Positions 1 to 12,700 of a DNA stretch of 64,000 bases are shown here, one piece after another. The DNA is from Phyto melanocephala (lineage: Eukaryota > Arthropoda > Insecta > Diptera > Rhinophoridae). The notes beneath the pieces were generated by a model, which was given only the letters and a program-made list of their open reading frames with translations, made no database searches and had not been told where the DNA came from. The stretch covers positions 14,737,201 to 14,801,200 of the forward strand of contig OW799237.1 of assembly GCA_941918925.1 (NCBI GenBank), read 5' to 3'. A program made the position numbers and the translations under genes. The stretch's first letter is position 1. Each line of letters begins with the position of its first letter.

Positions 1-1505
1 TTGAAATTCTATATACACACTTTTCAAGAAAGGCTCATTAAGGTCTTTATTACTCAACAGAAAAAGTCAATTCAGCCATACTGTTCATATGCCTTTTAAC
101 CTCCTTGAAGAAGTAATTTCTGTGACCTATAATGACGACAAGTTTTAAGGGATAAATACCACCCCTCTTATGACGCTATATAAATATTTGGTTAATATTA
201 CGAAATGTATGGCGAAATGTAGAGCAGCTTCGTTCTTGCCACGTTTTGCTGTGTTAATCTATAAAAGATTAATTTGTTCTTTGAAAATGCCTTAAAATTT
301 AAATCATTCATTTAAAAAAAACACTGTTTTTCCCCCAATTTAATACAAAATTACCATTTAAGCATTTGACTTCAAACTTAAAACAATGAATTGAAATCAG
401 CATTAAAAAAATAAAAATAAAAGCTCAACTTCAAATCATATTGACCTTTAACCCCGATTTTGTTTTATTCACAAAATAGAAACTCTTAAAGAGTTGTTTT
501 CAAGTCTTTTTCATTTGTTTTAGGTTTGTGTGTGTGTGTGTGTTTTTTTTTTCTATGTTTGTTTGAAATGTAAGTCATATTACATTTTGACTTAAGTACA
601 ATACTTACAATCAGTTCAAATACCACAAAATGAGTTGAGTTGAACAGCAGCAACAACAACAACAAAAGAAGTGTATATTGAAACAGAAAAGGCACTTAAA
701 ACAGCAAATGTTTAAACGTTTATAAAAGAATTACTTAAGTTTTTAAACATTAAACAAAAATAAACCCTTTTTAAGATATTTTTTCTTGCAAGACTTATTT
801 TCCAACAAGAGGAAGAAGTAAGGAAAAAGTCAGCATTAATACATACACACGTACGCTAAGTTGTAGTCATCATCCATATTGTAAGTTTATGTTGCAACCA
901 ACTACTTACCTGTGTGCCTAATGGTGGTTGGTTCATACGGTGGTTGGTTGTATGGTGTTTTTTGTGGCACTCGTTTGTGTTTAAATGGCTGCATGTAAAA
1001 TTTTTGCATTAAAAGTGTTGTTGTTTTGTTATTCATTCATACGTTGCCGTTTTGTTAAATGTCGTGATGATGGCAAATTGTAAATAGTTTAAATGATTTT
1101 CAAATGGTTTCAAATCTTCCTTTTACACAATTTACTACCTACGTTTTGTTTTATGGAGTTTTTTTCTTCAAATTTTTGTACAATTTTTCACGTTGTTTTT
1201 TTTTTTGTTTAGTGTTATATTGAGTATACAAAATTTTGAACATTGTTATCACAGTTTTTGAAGTCTTTAGTACAATAGTCAATGCCAGCTAATATTACTT
1301 TAAAATTATAGGTTTGGGAGAAGCAAGAGGATCATATTTAAATTACCAGCTATTAGAGCTTAAAAGGTGCAATAAATGAAAAAAATATGTTAAGATGGTT
1401 AATTTCTTTTAACAGATTAAGGTTGTGAATAAAATTATGCTTTTGTAGAAAACTTTAATATTTATATAAATTATAATATAAATAAATAAGATTACATATG
1501 ATGGT
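1..1505. other. AT-rich non-coding DNA with simple repeats
   Basis: No gene, transposon domain or splice-bounded frame is visible. The stretch has poly-A/T runs, a (TG)n tract at about 527-542 and (CAA)n-type runs near 643-665. Open frames here are low-complexity chance frames, such as one made of leucine runs read through the CAA repeat. Confidence 0.6.
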
Positions 1506-1509
1506 TCAA

Positions 1510-2095
1510 TTGCCATAGAGAATTATATTTTAAAATTTTTTTATAATGATGAAGGGATCTATGATAATGGTATGTGAAATAAAATGTCGGCCAAATACTC
1601 GCCACGGCTTCGGTGACATTTTTCTATTTGATTGTCACTGAGACATAATTGAGATTTACTGCCTATTCAACGATGTCGAAAGAAAACCCAAGCGAAATTT
1701 TCATTCGTACAAATATATTGCAAACAACAACCAAAACTAAAAATTTGTTTTTGTTTTCAACGTATTTGTACGAATGAAATTTCGCTTAAGTTTTCTTTCG
1801 ACATCGTTGAACAGGCAGTTAATGTCGTTGCTGTGCCGTATCATCTCATCCTTTAGCTTATGATTTCTTCTTGGCTTATTGACATAGTATCTCTCTTTTG
1901 TACTATTTCTCTTAAATAACTCCAAAAAAAGAAGTCCAATGATGTCAAACCACATAATTGTGGCGGCCAATTAACATCGATTCAACGTAATATATATGGT
2001 AATTCAATTTCTTGCGCAAAAGAACTATTGTGTCGATGACTGTGTGGCAGGTGGCACCATCCTGTGGGAACCACATATCGACTAGGTTCATATCT
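1510..2095 (-). pseudogene. Decayed DD41D-type mariner transposase fragment
   Basis: Read on the minus strand from about 2090 downward, the sequence gives DMWFPQDGATCH, the block around the second catalytic Asp of mariner-superfamily DDE transposases. It continues as WPPQLCGLTSLDFFFW, which holds the third Asp. The preceding CDLT Asp has become Gly. Beyond this the frame breaks, and a C-terminal-like block (GRHF) is recognisable near 1575-1610. The DNA-binding N-terminus and the first Asp are missing, so this is a 5'-truncated relic. An inverted duplication (1658-1819) sits inside its 3' part. The block order and long spacing resemble the 16.6-18.4 kb copies. The family call is good; the exact limits are not. 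Confidence 0.7.
1658..1819. repeat. Long inverted repeat, two about 62-bp arms
   Basis: The left arm at 1658-1720 (ACTGCCTATTCAACGATGTC at its start) returns as its reverse complement at about 1757-1819, with a few mismatches. The loop is about 36 bases and itself partly self-complementary. It lies in the 3' part of the mariner relic. It looks like an inverted duplication of transposon sequence, not a separate element. Confidence 0.85.
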
Positions 2096-2099
2096 ATAT

Positions 2100-3610
2100 T
2101 TACACACTATCCGCGGGGTGTACATGACCGAAATAATGTTTGGTCGGTTTGGACAATAACATTTTATTTGCTCATAAAATTAAATTGTTAAATAAAACTT
2201 CTTTTTTGAATTGTATACTGCATTATCTACTTATAGTTAAGTACAATTGTAACAGAGTTTAATATATTTCTATGTTTAGTTCTAAGACCTAAAATGACAT
2301 TTAAAATTGTTGTAAAGTTAGTTAAATTAAAAGATTAAAAAATGAAACTTAATAATTTGTACTTACTTGCCTTTTAACTGCCGACCAGTTCACTTGGGCT
2401 TTTGCAGTATAGATTTAAAATATTCTACAATTTAACTTAAATCAAATACCCTTAAATAATTATCTCTATAATTTAATTGAATTGACAATAATAAATTGAA
2501 AATATTAAAGTTACATTAACTCTACATTTACTACGTTTAAAGTTCCTGGTTATTCTAAGAGATGAGGATATTTCATAATAAATCTCTTATAAAGAAAATA
2601 ATTTATTATTGCTTTTATTTGTTTTAACCCAAATTATAATTACTTGCAACAAATTATTATAATAAATCTCTTATAGGTGCAATTTGTTTGACCATTTGCT
2701 GGTTACCCTTCCCCTGCCAGTCAGTAGGAGATTTTTAAATACAACCGAATTGTATTCAAGCTTTAAATTGTCCAACTTATAAAGTCAATTGGATGAATAT
2801 TAAACATGTTTTTTTTCTATTTTATTTAAATTAAAAGTTATCCACTCTTAAAAAAATCGCCCGTCGTTATTCAAAACTAATTATCATACTGTGTAATAGT
2901 ACGAAAATATCTTAAATAATCTTTTACTAAAAAATTTATTCCACCCAGACAAAATCCTACGCTGGGGTCAGGTCAGGACTGGTTATTTCAATTATTTCAT
3001 TATAAGGCAGATAGATTTGTTTTTTCACTTAGTTACCAGAGATCCTATTTTAATATATGTTTACCTAAAACAAAGAGCATTTAGCGATAATCCTGATAGC
3101 GTCTTTACTTTCCACGATCCCAATATTTTCCCAGTTTGTAGCCTATCTCTTGTACCGTATTATCCACTCCATTTCTTTATTATGTGTCGTTTTGTTGATG
3201 CTTTTTTATGATTTAAATTTTAAAGCCTAAAAACAACCTCTGACAATGTTGAACGCATTTTTTTTCTCATCATAGAGATTACCCTGACTTTAGGGCTTGG
3301 CACTGGCAGGCTAGAACTAGCTTAAATTTCCATTAACATCCAATTGTTTTTGGAGGATAAATTTTCTTAAATTTTTTTTAAGAATAACCAAAATCAACAA
3401 TACAACTGTAGGCAATTGGTTTGATAAAAAAATCTAGTAAAATTTGCGGCAATAGCTTTCAAGATTGTCATTTTGTTTTTTGTTTCTATTTGATTGCGAC
3501 AAAACTGTAAATATATATGAAATTTACAATATGTGTACAAAATGTATGCAATTTTATAAACATATGGTAGCATTGTTGGGACAATAGTGTTAGCAGTCAT
3601 ATAACAAATA
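2100..3610. other. AT-rich DNA without recognisable genes
   Basis: Nothing codes here. A short motif, TAATAAATCTCTTATA, occurs twice (about 2580 and 2662) and a related string is near 9412. No convincing element ends were found. Confidence 0.5.
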
Positions 3611-3618
3611 ATTTATAT

Positions 3619-4203
3619 TTTTAAATCAAGGCATATTTATTCATCAGGTAGTCTTGATTCGTCAGCTGATTATTTTTTGCTTCAATTATTTTAAATTTCA
3701 GCTGTCAAAGTCCATAGATAAAAAAAAAAATGTTCTCTCTTCTCTCATTTATTTCAAATGTCAAACCATGGTGTAATTACATAAGGTGATAGCGTAAAGG
3801 AGAGCGATATTTTGCTCTCTTTTTTATGTATGAAGTTTGACAATTTCCGGAGTTGAAATCATTTTTTTAATATGTAGTTTGACATACTCCAGAACCGCCA
3901 CCTTGTATAAGTGTACCCTGTGTCAAACTTTATATCATAAATCAAGGCATATTTATTCATCAGGTATTTGCAGTTCGGAGAGAATTTTTTGTTTATATTT
4001 TTTATATATGAAGTTTGACATTTGAAATAAATTAGAAAAGAGAAAAAATTGTTTTTTATTTATGAATTTTGACAGCTGAAATTTAAAATAAGTGTTGAAA
4101 AAAATAATCAGCTGGCAAATCAAGAGTACCTGATCAATAGATATGCCTTGATCAAAAATATATAAATAAAAATTTTCTGATGAATAAATATGACTTGATT
4201 TAA
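3619..4203. mobile_element. Foldback TIR element of the CAAGG/CAGCTGAT family, with nested copies
   Basis: The left arm (3627 to about 3770) begins CAAGGCATATTTATTCATCA. It carries CAGCTGATTATTTTTTGC and AGCTGTCAAA, and returns inverted at about 4013-4153. The terminal motif AATCAAGGCATATTTATTC is also present internally at about 3940 and again, inverted, at about 4170-4203, so at least two copies or an internal rearrangement are involved. The TTTGACA/TGTCAAA heptamer recurs many times. Terminal and subterminal sequences match the 777-bp element at 55145-55921 (same CAAGG start, same CAGCTGAT..TTTTTTGC block), so I place them in one family. No coding capacity remains. Confidence 0.7.
3770..3925. 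mobile_element. Possible small palindromic MITE nested in the foldback element
   Basis: GGTGTAATTACATAAGGTG near 3770 pairs imperfectly with the reverse complement of CCACCTTGTATAAGTGTACC near 3899-3918. Both lie in the unpaired centre of the larger foldback element, which suggests a separate insertion. Target duplications were not resolved. Confidence 0.4.
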
Positions 4204-4626
4204 AAAAACTTCACTCCACCCAAAAGCTGGATCCACACTTCGTTAAGAGAGTTTACAATAAAATTTCTCAAAATAAAACAAGTCTTATGAGACGACTACT
4301 TTTTACGACGAGCTTTAAACATTATTTGCAGGCAATTATTCTCGTACATCATTGTAAGATCGACGTATGTTCAAGTCTTTTTCTGGGAGGACATATACCA
4401 TAGTGTACGTTGGTAGTCTTATAAAAAAAATTAAAATTAAATTAGTTAAAGTACTTTTTGCGTTGATAAAAAAAATAAATCTTTAAATTACACATCAATA
4501 TATTACAAGCACTTTTAATCTACTGTCTTTATTTTACACCTATAAGCACTTGTAATGATGCCCAAAATTGCAAATTCGCGACACAACTGCTTTGAAAAAC
4601 TGTTAGTTTCTTTATTAAAAAAATTA

Positions 4627-4661
4627 TATAAAATTTGTATAAAATTTGTATAAAATTTGTA
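4627..4661. repeat. Short tandem repeat, 11-bp unit
   Basis: Three direct units of about 11 bases (TATAAAATTTG) lie just 5' of the dispersed repeat at 4671. Confidence 0.8.
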
Positions 4662-4670
4662 TACATATTA

Positions 4671-4780
4671 CCCTGAAGAAGCTACCCATTGTTTTGGTAG
4701 CGAAATATTGGTTACTAATAAATAATTTTTTATAAAAAAACAAAAAAGTTGAGCTCGAGCTTGGATCAACAAACTAAAAA
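4671..4780 (+). repeat. Dispersed repeat with CCTGAAGAAGCTACCC motif (copy 1)
   Basis: CCTGAAGAAGCTACCCATTG followed by GGTAGCGAAATATTGG and then GAGCTCGAGCTTG recurs on the opposite strand at 20761-20846. A conserved pairing of CTGAAGAAGC..GTAGCGAAA is common at the 3' ends of insect retroelements (some non-LTR and Penelope-like elements). I see no reverse transcriptase beside either copy, so the source element is not assigned. Confidence 0.6.
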
Positions 4781-4941
4781 CTAAACAAAATCATAACAAT
4801 ATCAAAAATTATGCTGGTCATTTATTTATTTATATTTAAAAAAAAAAACAATATTAAATATTAATAATATTTTTCATTCGTACTTGTGTGTGACAACTAT
4901 TTTGGTGGTGTAAAATTCACACAGGTTCTTTTTGAATTACA

Positions 4942-4943
<2 letters not shown>

Positions 4944-4990
<47 letters not shown>
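4944..4990. repeat. (CA)n microsatellite
   Basis: About 23 CA units, interrupted near the start by a single extra A. Confidence 0.95.
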
Positions 4991-4993
<3 letters not shown>

Positions 4994-5974
4994 TACAAAT
5001 TCAGAAACATGTTTGAATGTGTATATAAATCTAATTAGTAAATTATCTGAAGCGTGAAATTGAAAAATATGTTTTTTATTCTCTCACAATATTTTCACAT
5101 TAATGCAAAAGATAATAATATGCCGAAACCGCTATACATACAATTTGCATGCACTCAAACACACATACGCATTTGCAAATTTTTGTTTAAAAAGAAAATT
5201 ACCATTAAATAATATTGTATGTATTACACTTTTTTACATGCATTTCAAATTCATTGAGGTGTAAGTTTTGGAAATAAATAAAACTATTCAAAAACTACAA
5301 CAAAAAACAAAAACAATAATCACAAAAACATATTTTAAAAATAATTTGCACACTACACACAATTCGGTTTAAAATTGCAACAATTTTTTTTTTGCAAATA
5401 AATGCTTATGATTTTTTTAATAAATAACACAATATAAAATATTAAATTTTTCTAATGAAAAACTTATATTAAATATATTTATTATAAACAATGCAGTACC
5501 CCTAAAGGTATGCAAGATTTTTTGTGCAAAATATACAGAAATATACAAAAAGATTTAAAAAAAATAAATAAATAAATAAAAAGTTTAAATCAATAATCAA
5601 GTCACCAATATGACAGAAATATACCGTTATTTTTCCAAATAAAAAAATAAACAAACAAAAATTTCGTATGTGGATTATTAAACTGAGCACCTCATGGTTA
5701 TGCACTTCACATAAATATTAATAATTCTGCACAAAACTATTATTTAATCAAAATATTAAATCAATATAATGTCGCTTACTAAAATATAAAAAAATATATT
5801 TCAGTCGACTAAGCCGAATTATAAGCACCCATCGCCAAATACAAAGTGCTGACCAGGTCTTGTATTAATTTTCGTTAACATAGTTTTTACTGCGAACTGC
5901 CATTAAAGAAACTTATCAGCCCTTTTTCAGCAATTAAACATTTTTCTTCAAAAATTTAAGTATTTTTAATGATA
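4991..5974. other. AT-rich DNA; one mini-me-like end fragment
   Basis: No genes. At about 5802-5850 there is a short sequence (CTAAGCCGAATTATAAGCACCC) resembling the TTCGGC hairpin end of the mini-me-like element that starts at 5975. It is probably a truncated neighbour copy. Confidence 0.4.
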
Positions 5975-6961
5975 GCAAGAAAGAGTGCTATATTCGGCCA
6001 TGCCGAAACTGATAGCACCCCTCACCATCATGTACATAGGTAAAATACCACATCGCAGCTTATTCTATATTTCATTTTATACACAAATTTTCTTTTTTAT
6101 TTTCGACGCCATCCTCGATTTTGAATTTTTACGTAGTTATCTGTATTCTACTGATCAAGCCCTTTCATTTGATACCCATATTGATGGAGTTAAAAAAATT
6201 TGTTCCACCACTTTTGGACGCCATCTTGGATTTAAAATTTTTTTATAATTAACTGTATTCTACTGGCCTTTCATTTTATACCAATATTGAGGGGGTTCTA
6301 GAAGTTTAATTTTAAAATACCAGATTTAACCCATATACAAATTAATTGGCCGTCATTTTATAGTGGCGGCGAGCATAAATTTTAAATTTTTTATAGTGCT
6401 TAGATTGCGCTAGTCAAGACCTTTCAGATGATACCAATATTGAATCTTTTGGTTGTTTAGAAGCTGAAAAAATTTGTTTTCAGTTTGTAAATTTTTGGAA
6501 TATATATTTTGCCTATAACTTTACCGATTAGAGCATGCTGTATCCAAATTTTTTCACGAATATCTCTAGATGCATATTACATCTACAAATAGTAGCGAAG
6601 GTACCTATAAATTATTCTATGGCTGTAAAATTTTAATTTTGGTGTTGAAAATATGGGAAAAACAGAGACAGTTGTGTTTATTTGTTCATATCTCAGAAAG
6701 CTTTTAAGCAATTGTGCTGAATTTTAATAACAATTCATTCCCAGATATTTACAAAAGATTGATACCATATAATGATCTGAGGAACATATGGGTGCTTCTA
6801 AAAGTGTAAATACGGACAGACGGACATGGCTTAATGGACTCCTGTATTCATAAGTTTTTGAAAAAATATATACTTTTTGGGGTTGAAAATTAAAATTGTA
6901 GAATTTACAAACGGAATGACAAAGCTATATATACCCTTGTGCACCACAGGTGAAGGGTATA
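5975..6961 (+). mobile_element. Mini-me-like dipteran dispersed repeat, full length
   Basis: The left end has CAAGAAAGAGTGC followed by the hairpin TTCGGCCATGCCGAA. The right end has GGAATGACAAAGC, then TATATATACCC and a closing TGAAGGGTATA. Inside, near the right end, lies ACGGACAGACGGACATGG, a relic of a (GACN)n tract. The same ends and internal tract recur at 43.9, 59.7, 60.5 and 35.4 kb. Dipteran mini-me elements are known for internal TA and GTCY proto-microsatellites, and that matches. No protein is encoded; open frames inside are shadows of the repeat. Confidence 0.65.
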
Positions 6962-8609
6962 AAAAGGATATTTCTAAATGTATTCATGGGGTTTTCTGAT
7001 ATTTGCTCTATTGACTGTTTTTGCGGCTAAAGTTAAGAGTTTAAGTTAATTTAATTAATCTCAAGAAAATTGTTTAACTAAGACAACCTTTTTCCGTGGC
7101 AAAAAGTAATAAGTGCTTAAATCGACTTAAGCTATAATTTAAATTAAATAAATACCACTACAAGCTTCACTTTAAAGGTACCCTTGAAAAATAAATAATA
7201 TTTTCAAATATCAACAAAAAAAAAACAAATTGAAAAATTGTTTTATGTCCGATAAAAATCAGACATAAACAGTTTCTTCCAACATTTTTGCATTTATTTA
7301 TATGTAGAGTGAGTTCTTTGGTAAAACATAGTTTTTAACCAAAAATATATTTAATAAACATTTTTAAATTGTTATTGTGGCATTACAATTGTTCGCCACG
7401 AATTGTAATAAAATATTTTCATGAAATACAAAATAATAACGATAACGACAAACAGCAAACATTTGTCCATTCAAATATAAATAAATTAAAAATTTATGTT
7501 GATAAAATACTAAAAAAAGATTTTTTTAATTACATTGCTTGTAGCCTAAATAAGTGCACTTTTGTTCTAAGCATAACGCAGAACAAAAAAGGATTATGAC
7601 TGAGCAGGATTTATAACACGAGTATTTACCATCAAAATGTTTAACAGTATATGCATCATTAAATGTTTAGAGCGGATGTAACACATTATTAAGTGTTTAT
7701 AAATATTTAGCAGGCAATTTTTAAAATAAATAATTAAAAAAGCAAAAAAAAAAATTATTTCACAAATATGTTTAAAAAATTCAAATTATGTTTAAAATAT
7801 TTTCACTATTTTTTTTTAACTTTAAAAATAATTTCTCCTCTAATGTTAAAAGATCATGACCTTTATTTAACTTTGCATTTCATATTTTAAGATTTTGTTA
7901 GAAAAACTTTTCTTTTATTAAACCATATTGCCAGGCCTCATCTACTCCCTTTATTATAACTTGCAAGTTGCTGGCAATAAAATATTCGTTACAAGTAGAG
8001 AAGAGAAGCTTTAACTATTTAGTTGATTTGGTAGCAAATATCAATAAAAGTTTAACTTTTATTATGGCAGCAAACCAGCGGCAGCACCACTATTATTGTT
8101 ATTGAACAGTAATCATGCAAAAATATAAAACAAAGATCAAAAAATAAACTAACAAACAAATGTAAAAATAATTTCCAAAAAAATTTTGCAAATAAAAAAA
8201 AAGACCCACCGTCATGACCATTAAAAAGTAAAGCGCTACATGACACGACTGCAACTTATTGTTTTGCCAAACTTTTATTTGATTCCTTTTGTTGCAACAT
8301 ACCAGCAATAATATTTGCTCGTACTTAGGGACTCACAAAGTGAATATATAAAAAAAGTGTTAGTGGGATGTTTGTGATATTTTTGATGTCGGTACGCTAT
8401 TTGTCAGATTTGCTCTTATAAAGCAGTTTAAAATAAGGACGGGTTGATATTGAAATTGAAATGGTTTGTAACAACCCTCTTGTGATGTAATAACGATTTT
8501 TTATTTTTATTTTAAAGTCCCTTTTACTAGTACGATATCGTGTAAATGATCAGGGTGGCTTCGCATGTCCAAACAAATTTAAGAAAATTTGTTTATAATA
8601 GGTTGGTTG
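6962..8609. other. AT-rich DNA without recognisable genes
   Basis: Long A and T runs and low-complexity frames only. Nothing matches a domain I know, and no paired terminal repeats were seen. Confidence 0.5.
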
Positions 8610-8614
8610 GTTAT

Positions 8615-9170
8615 CGTGGTAGTTCGCTGCACGCCAACAGTCAAGTAGAGTCTGTATGACTCCGTTTTGACAGGACAACATCACTCGTCAGCTTCCAGTG
8701 TATCTTAGAATAAAATCCAAGAGTAAGGGTACTAGATCCACCCCGTGGCCCTGAGGTATCTCAGTAGATAATTTAGTCCAACTTCAGATATCGCAGATAG
8801 GCCATCTAGTATATGTTCGCCCAGAAATCTGTGTCTCTTAGCCGCCAGTGCAGGACATTCGCAGAGAAAGTGGAAAACCGATTCCTCCTTTTCTCTATCC
8901 AGACAACTGCGACAATGGTCGTTCGATTGGAGTCCGAGCCGACTTGCATGTTTGCCTAACATCCAGTGACCCGTCAATACCGCCAGCAACCTCGATATGT
9001 CCCTCCGACTTCGACTGGTAAGTTGCTTTTTATTATAATAACTCTTCCATATAGGACGTAGTTGACCGATGGCCTTGATTATGTTGACGTTGAGGAAATC
9101 GCTTAACGCCAGCATATTGCCATAAGACCGCTGTTTCAGAAAACTTAACCCCAAAATATAGAAAAAATAA
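8615..9170 (-). pseudogene. Non-LTR retrotransposon ORF2 C-terminus and 3' UTR (copy 1)
   Basis: A 140-residue uninterrupted minus-strand frame ends at 8732. It contains SRRDISRLLAVLTGHWMLG, then CRSC at about residues 81-84, and HFLCECPALAAKRHRFLG: the C-x2-C...H-x4-C tail that follows the RNase H domain in R1/LOA/I-group non-LTR elements. The RT and RNase H core are absent, so the copy is 5'-truncated, as usual for target-primed retrotransposition. The downstream 3' UTR (8615-8731) shares a stretch around CTGTCAAAACG with the 46.7-48.1 kb copy. At its 5' side it abuts a mariner fragment at about 9190. The first Met in the frame is not a real start. Confidence 0.8.
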
Positions 9171-9189
9171 TCATTTACTCATAGGGGCC

Positions 9190-9740
9190 AAGAAACGCTA
9201 CTAATTTTTGCTCGTTATGGCCATATATAAGCAATATATAAAACGCGGCAAATGTTGTCCTTCAAGTGGTCAATCGTTTCGTGCTTATCGGGGTGAAATA
9301 GAGACCACATATATGTACAGAATATAGTCTAGCGGCGTTATATCGCACATTCTTGGAGTTCAATTAACGGGTCCGAAACGTGAAACTATACAGACACCAA
9401 AAGTTTCCTTTAATAAATCTCTTATTGCACAAATCCTGCATATCATGATTGTTCATTAATTAATAAACATTACCGTCAGTTATAATGGCTCTATAGCGGT
9501 CACCACTGACTGTTACATTATAACCAGCATCATTTTTAAAGAAGTACGAATTAATTGTTTAAGCAGCCTATAAGGCAGGTACATCAAACAGTCAGTTTTT
9601 TTATGTAATGGTGTCTCAGCGTACACATAAGGATTATCATCAATCCAAATACGGCAGGTTTGTTTCTTGACGTATCCATTCAAATAAAAGTTAATTGGTG
9701 AATTCACAAAATGTTCTAAGTGTCGTATTGTCATAATGTC
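9190..9740 (-). pseudogene. Broken DD41D-type mariner transposase
   Basis: From about 9735 downward on the minus strand the reading is FYLNGYVKKQTCRIW, the block just after the first catalytic Asp. The normal DEAHF is replaced by SPINF, so that Asp is lost. After frameshifts come DLLKETFG, SRFGPVN-stop and CDITPLDYIL, the region of the third Asp, which is kept. The segment between GDRYRAI-like and LLKET blocks is deleted, and the N-terminus is absent. It is clearly inactive. It adjoins the non-LTR tail at 8.6-9.2 kb; which inserted first cannot be told. Confidence 0.7.
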
Positions 9741-12700
9741 ATAATTTTTTTAAAAATGTAAAAAAGTCTATAAATTTTACAATAAACAATGCAGCACTAA
9801 ACAATAATTTTTAAGTTTTTGTCATATTATGACTTTAGGACAAAACGACAGTTAGGACTTCTTGTGAATTGACCAATTTTATTGAAAAATAATTTTTGTT
9901 AAAAAATTTTAATTTAGACTTAATTTCTAAAGGTCGAATAATACGAAAATATATTTTTATATGAATAAAAATTCCTAAATAATTTTTAAACAATTGATTT
10001 AAAAAAAAATTGAGAACTTCTGCTTTAATATTTCCACAGACATCATGTACTTTACTTACAAGCATACATAGTCGAAAACATAATTATATGCCAAAATAGA
10101 ATGAAAGTTTTTATTGTAAATTTTAAACAACAGCAAAAAATAGAGTTTCATTTTCAATTTTTGGTTTTAGTATTAAAGAAAAAAATAATGAAAAAAAGTA
10201 ACACAATTGAAAACAAAGAAAAGTTCAAGACCTCACTCATATAAAAATTTAAACATAAACAAATTAGGGAAAAATTTTTATTGCAAAATTATCTTTTGTT
10301 TGGCAGAAAACAAAAAAAAGTCCAAAAAAGATCTTCCTTTTTTTTTGTGATGTTTCTCTGTGTGAGTGTTATTAGTTATTAGAGGTTCAAATGCTAAAAG
10401 CTACAATAGGAAAAATAGAAGAAATTTTTGGTAAAATTAATAAAAAAAAAAGTTTTGAAATTTTTACTAAAACAACAAAGAACACTATCATTGCATTATT
10501 ATATTGTTGTTTTTAATTAAAGAAATTTAGTTGATTTAACAAATGTTTTTAACAAAAATTGTGCATAAAAAAAAGACAATGAATTTTGGAAGAAATTTAA
10601 AATTATATTTTTCAAATAGATGACTTTTAACCATGTAAATTTTCGGTAGTCTAAACACTTTAATTAACTTTAAAATGCATCAAGTTTCCCAGTTTGATGA
10701 CTCTGACATAAACGTGAGTTTCATTGTTATCCCAGCCAGGCTCTTCATGAAATTTAAATTATATTAAACTGAATTTAAAACTGCATTTAATTCAATCAAC
10801 TGCTAACTATATGTGTTTATTTGTTTATTCTCAATTAACAAAAACAAAATTAAATCCTTGTTAATCATCTCATTAATTGTTTTGTAGACGAAACGAAAAG
10901 TTGGAAAAAAAAGTTTTTGAATAATTTATTTCGTTTTCTAACAGTTAATTTAAAATTGAAACCTTTAATTATTTGTTTTTATTTTTTTTATTTGTTTAAC
11001 AATTAAACAAATGTTACAATACTATTAAAGGGGTTTTTTGTGGCAGTTGTTGTTTTTGTTTTTAGTACTTAAAGGCCAATCCCTGAAAATGAATTAATCT
11101 TCTCCTTATTTAACAGACTAGACAGAAAATAAAATCCAATCATGCCTCAGAAAATGCTGCAGAAACAAAAAGCAACAAAATGCTTTATAGCATTGATGAT
11201 GATGATGATGATGCTGATGTTAATGATGACGTCTAAGTCTATGTACTTTGGCGATCCCTGTTTATATTGAATTTCTTTAGCCAGACAGACAGACCGACAG
11301 ACAGACAGACATACAATAACAACAACATTTTTTAGTAAATGATCTGTTTTGTTGCAGTCAACATTAGTAGAGTTGTTGTCATTGCTATTCATTTCCTTTT
11401 TGTGGTAAGTCAATAGTACATTGTGTTTTATTCAAAATATAAAACAAATAAAAAGTAGAGCTGTAACTAAGCTCAGAATTTAGTTCACAACTTAAATGAA
11501 AACCTTAAAACCGTAAAGTGTGTGTGCTGGTAGGTAAATAATTTTTTTTTTATTCTTCAAATCTTGAGTATAGTCTGGTGGCAATATGCATGGATTTGCT
11601 ATATTATTGTGGCAGTTGTGTGTGTGTCTGTGTTAGGTTAAACAATTGTATGCGAACGTTAAAGACCAAATAATTTAGATCACGAATTTCTTGTCGTATG
11701 CAAATTAATCAAAAACGAGAAACTCAAACACAAAAACAACAAATAAGAAAACGTTTTAAACCTTAAATAAATTTTAACTCTTTAGTAGTACAATAACAAA
11801 AATAAAAAGAAGGGAAGTAACAATGAAAACGAAATGTGTGGAGTAAAGAAATCCTCAATTGTTGTTTAAATATTGCATTAAGACGGATACATAAATGGAC
11901 AGACAGACAGACAGACGGATGGACGTTCGTATTTAGTTAGTTGTAAAATTATAAATTAAAATAAAATTGATGTTTGGTCTGCCGATATTGCTGGCATTTT
12001 TTTTTTTTTTCGTTTTTTATTTTGTCAATTACTCATAATAATCAATATTATTTCAAATTTAATTTTTTTCACTTAAACAAATGTTCAGACATACAATGTT
12101 GCCTTAAATAGACAAAAATGTGAAAAAAAAAATTATTAAACGATTTATGACATGCGCTAGAAAAACGTTTTAAGGGAATTAAATTACCTAGAAATGAGGT
12201 TAATTTCTTTGGGCTGCAAATAGCTAATATGAAAAAATGATTAAAAAATATAAATATTTTTGTGATTAATTTTATATTAAGTGGATGGTTTTAAGGGGAT
12301 TTTAGCTAATGAAAGAATCAATTTGGGATTCTTGTAAAATTGTTGAGGGAAAAATAACAAATAACACTGTCAGACAAAAAAAAGTCCTTCTACTCTACAA
12401 AATTGTTAGATGTAAAACTTTTAACGAAAGGCTGGTCATCTAACTACACCGGACAAAACATTAACAACTTTGTTATACAGAACTGTATGGTTTAGTAGGT
12501 GCGATAATTAGACTTCGAACCTTGCATTAATGTATATTTATTGTTATTAGATTTATTATGGAAATAAGTACAAACAAATGATTGCTACGCTACCTGGATC
12601 AAGATTTTCAATTATTCTACAGTGTCGATTATTTTAAAAATAATGAAAAAAAAAGATATTTCAGTTATTGATCTTAAAAGATATAGATCGTAGATGTCCT

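Noticed and set aside
11283..11926. Mini-me copies marked by (GACA)n tracts
   Set aside because: Neither the TTCGGC nor the GGGTATA end hairpins lie near these tracts.
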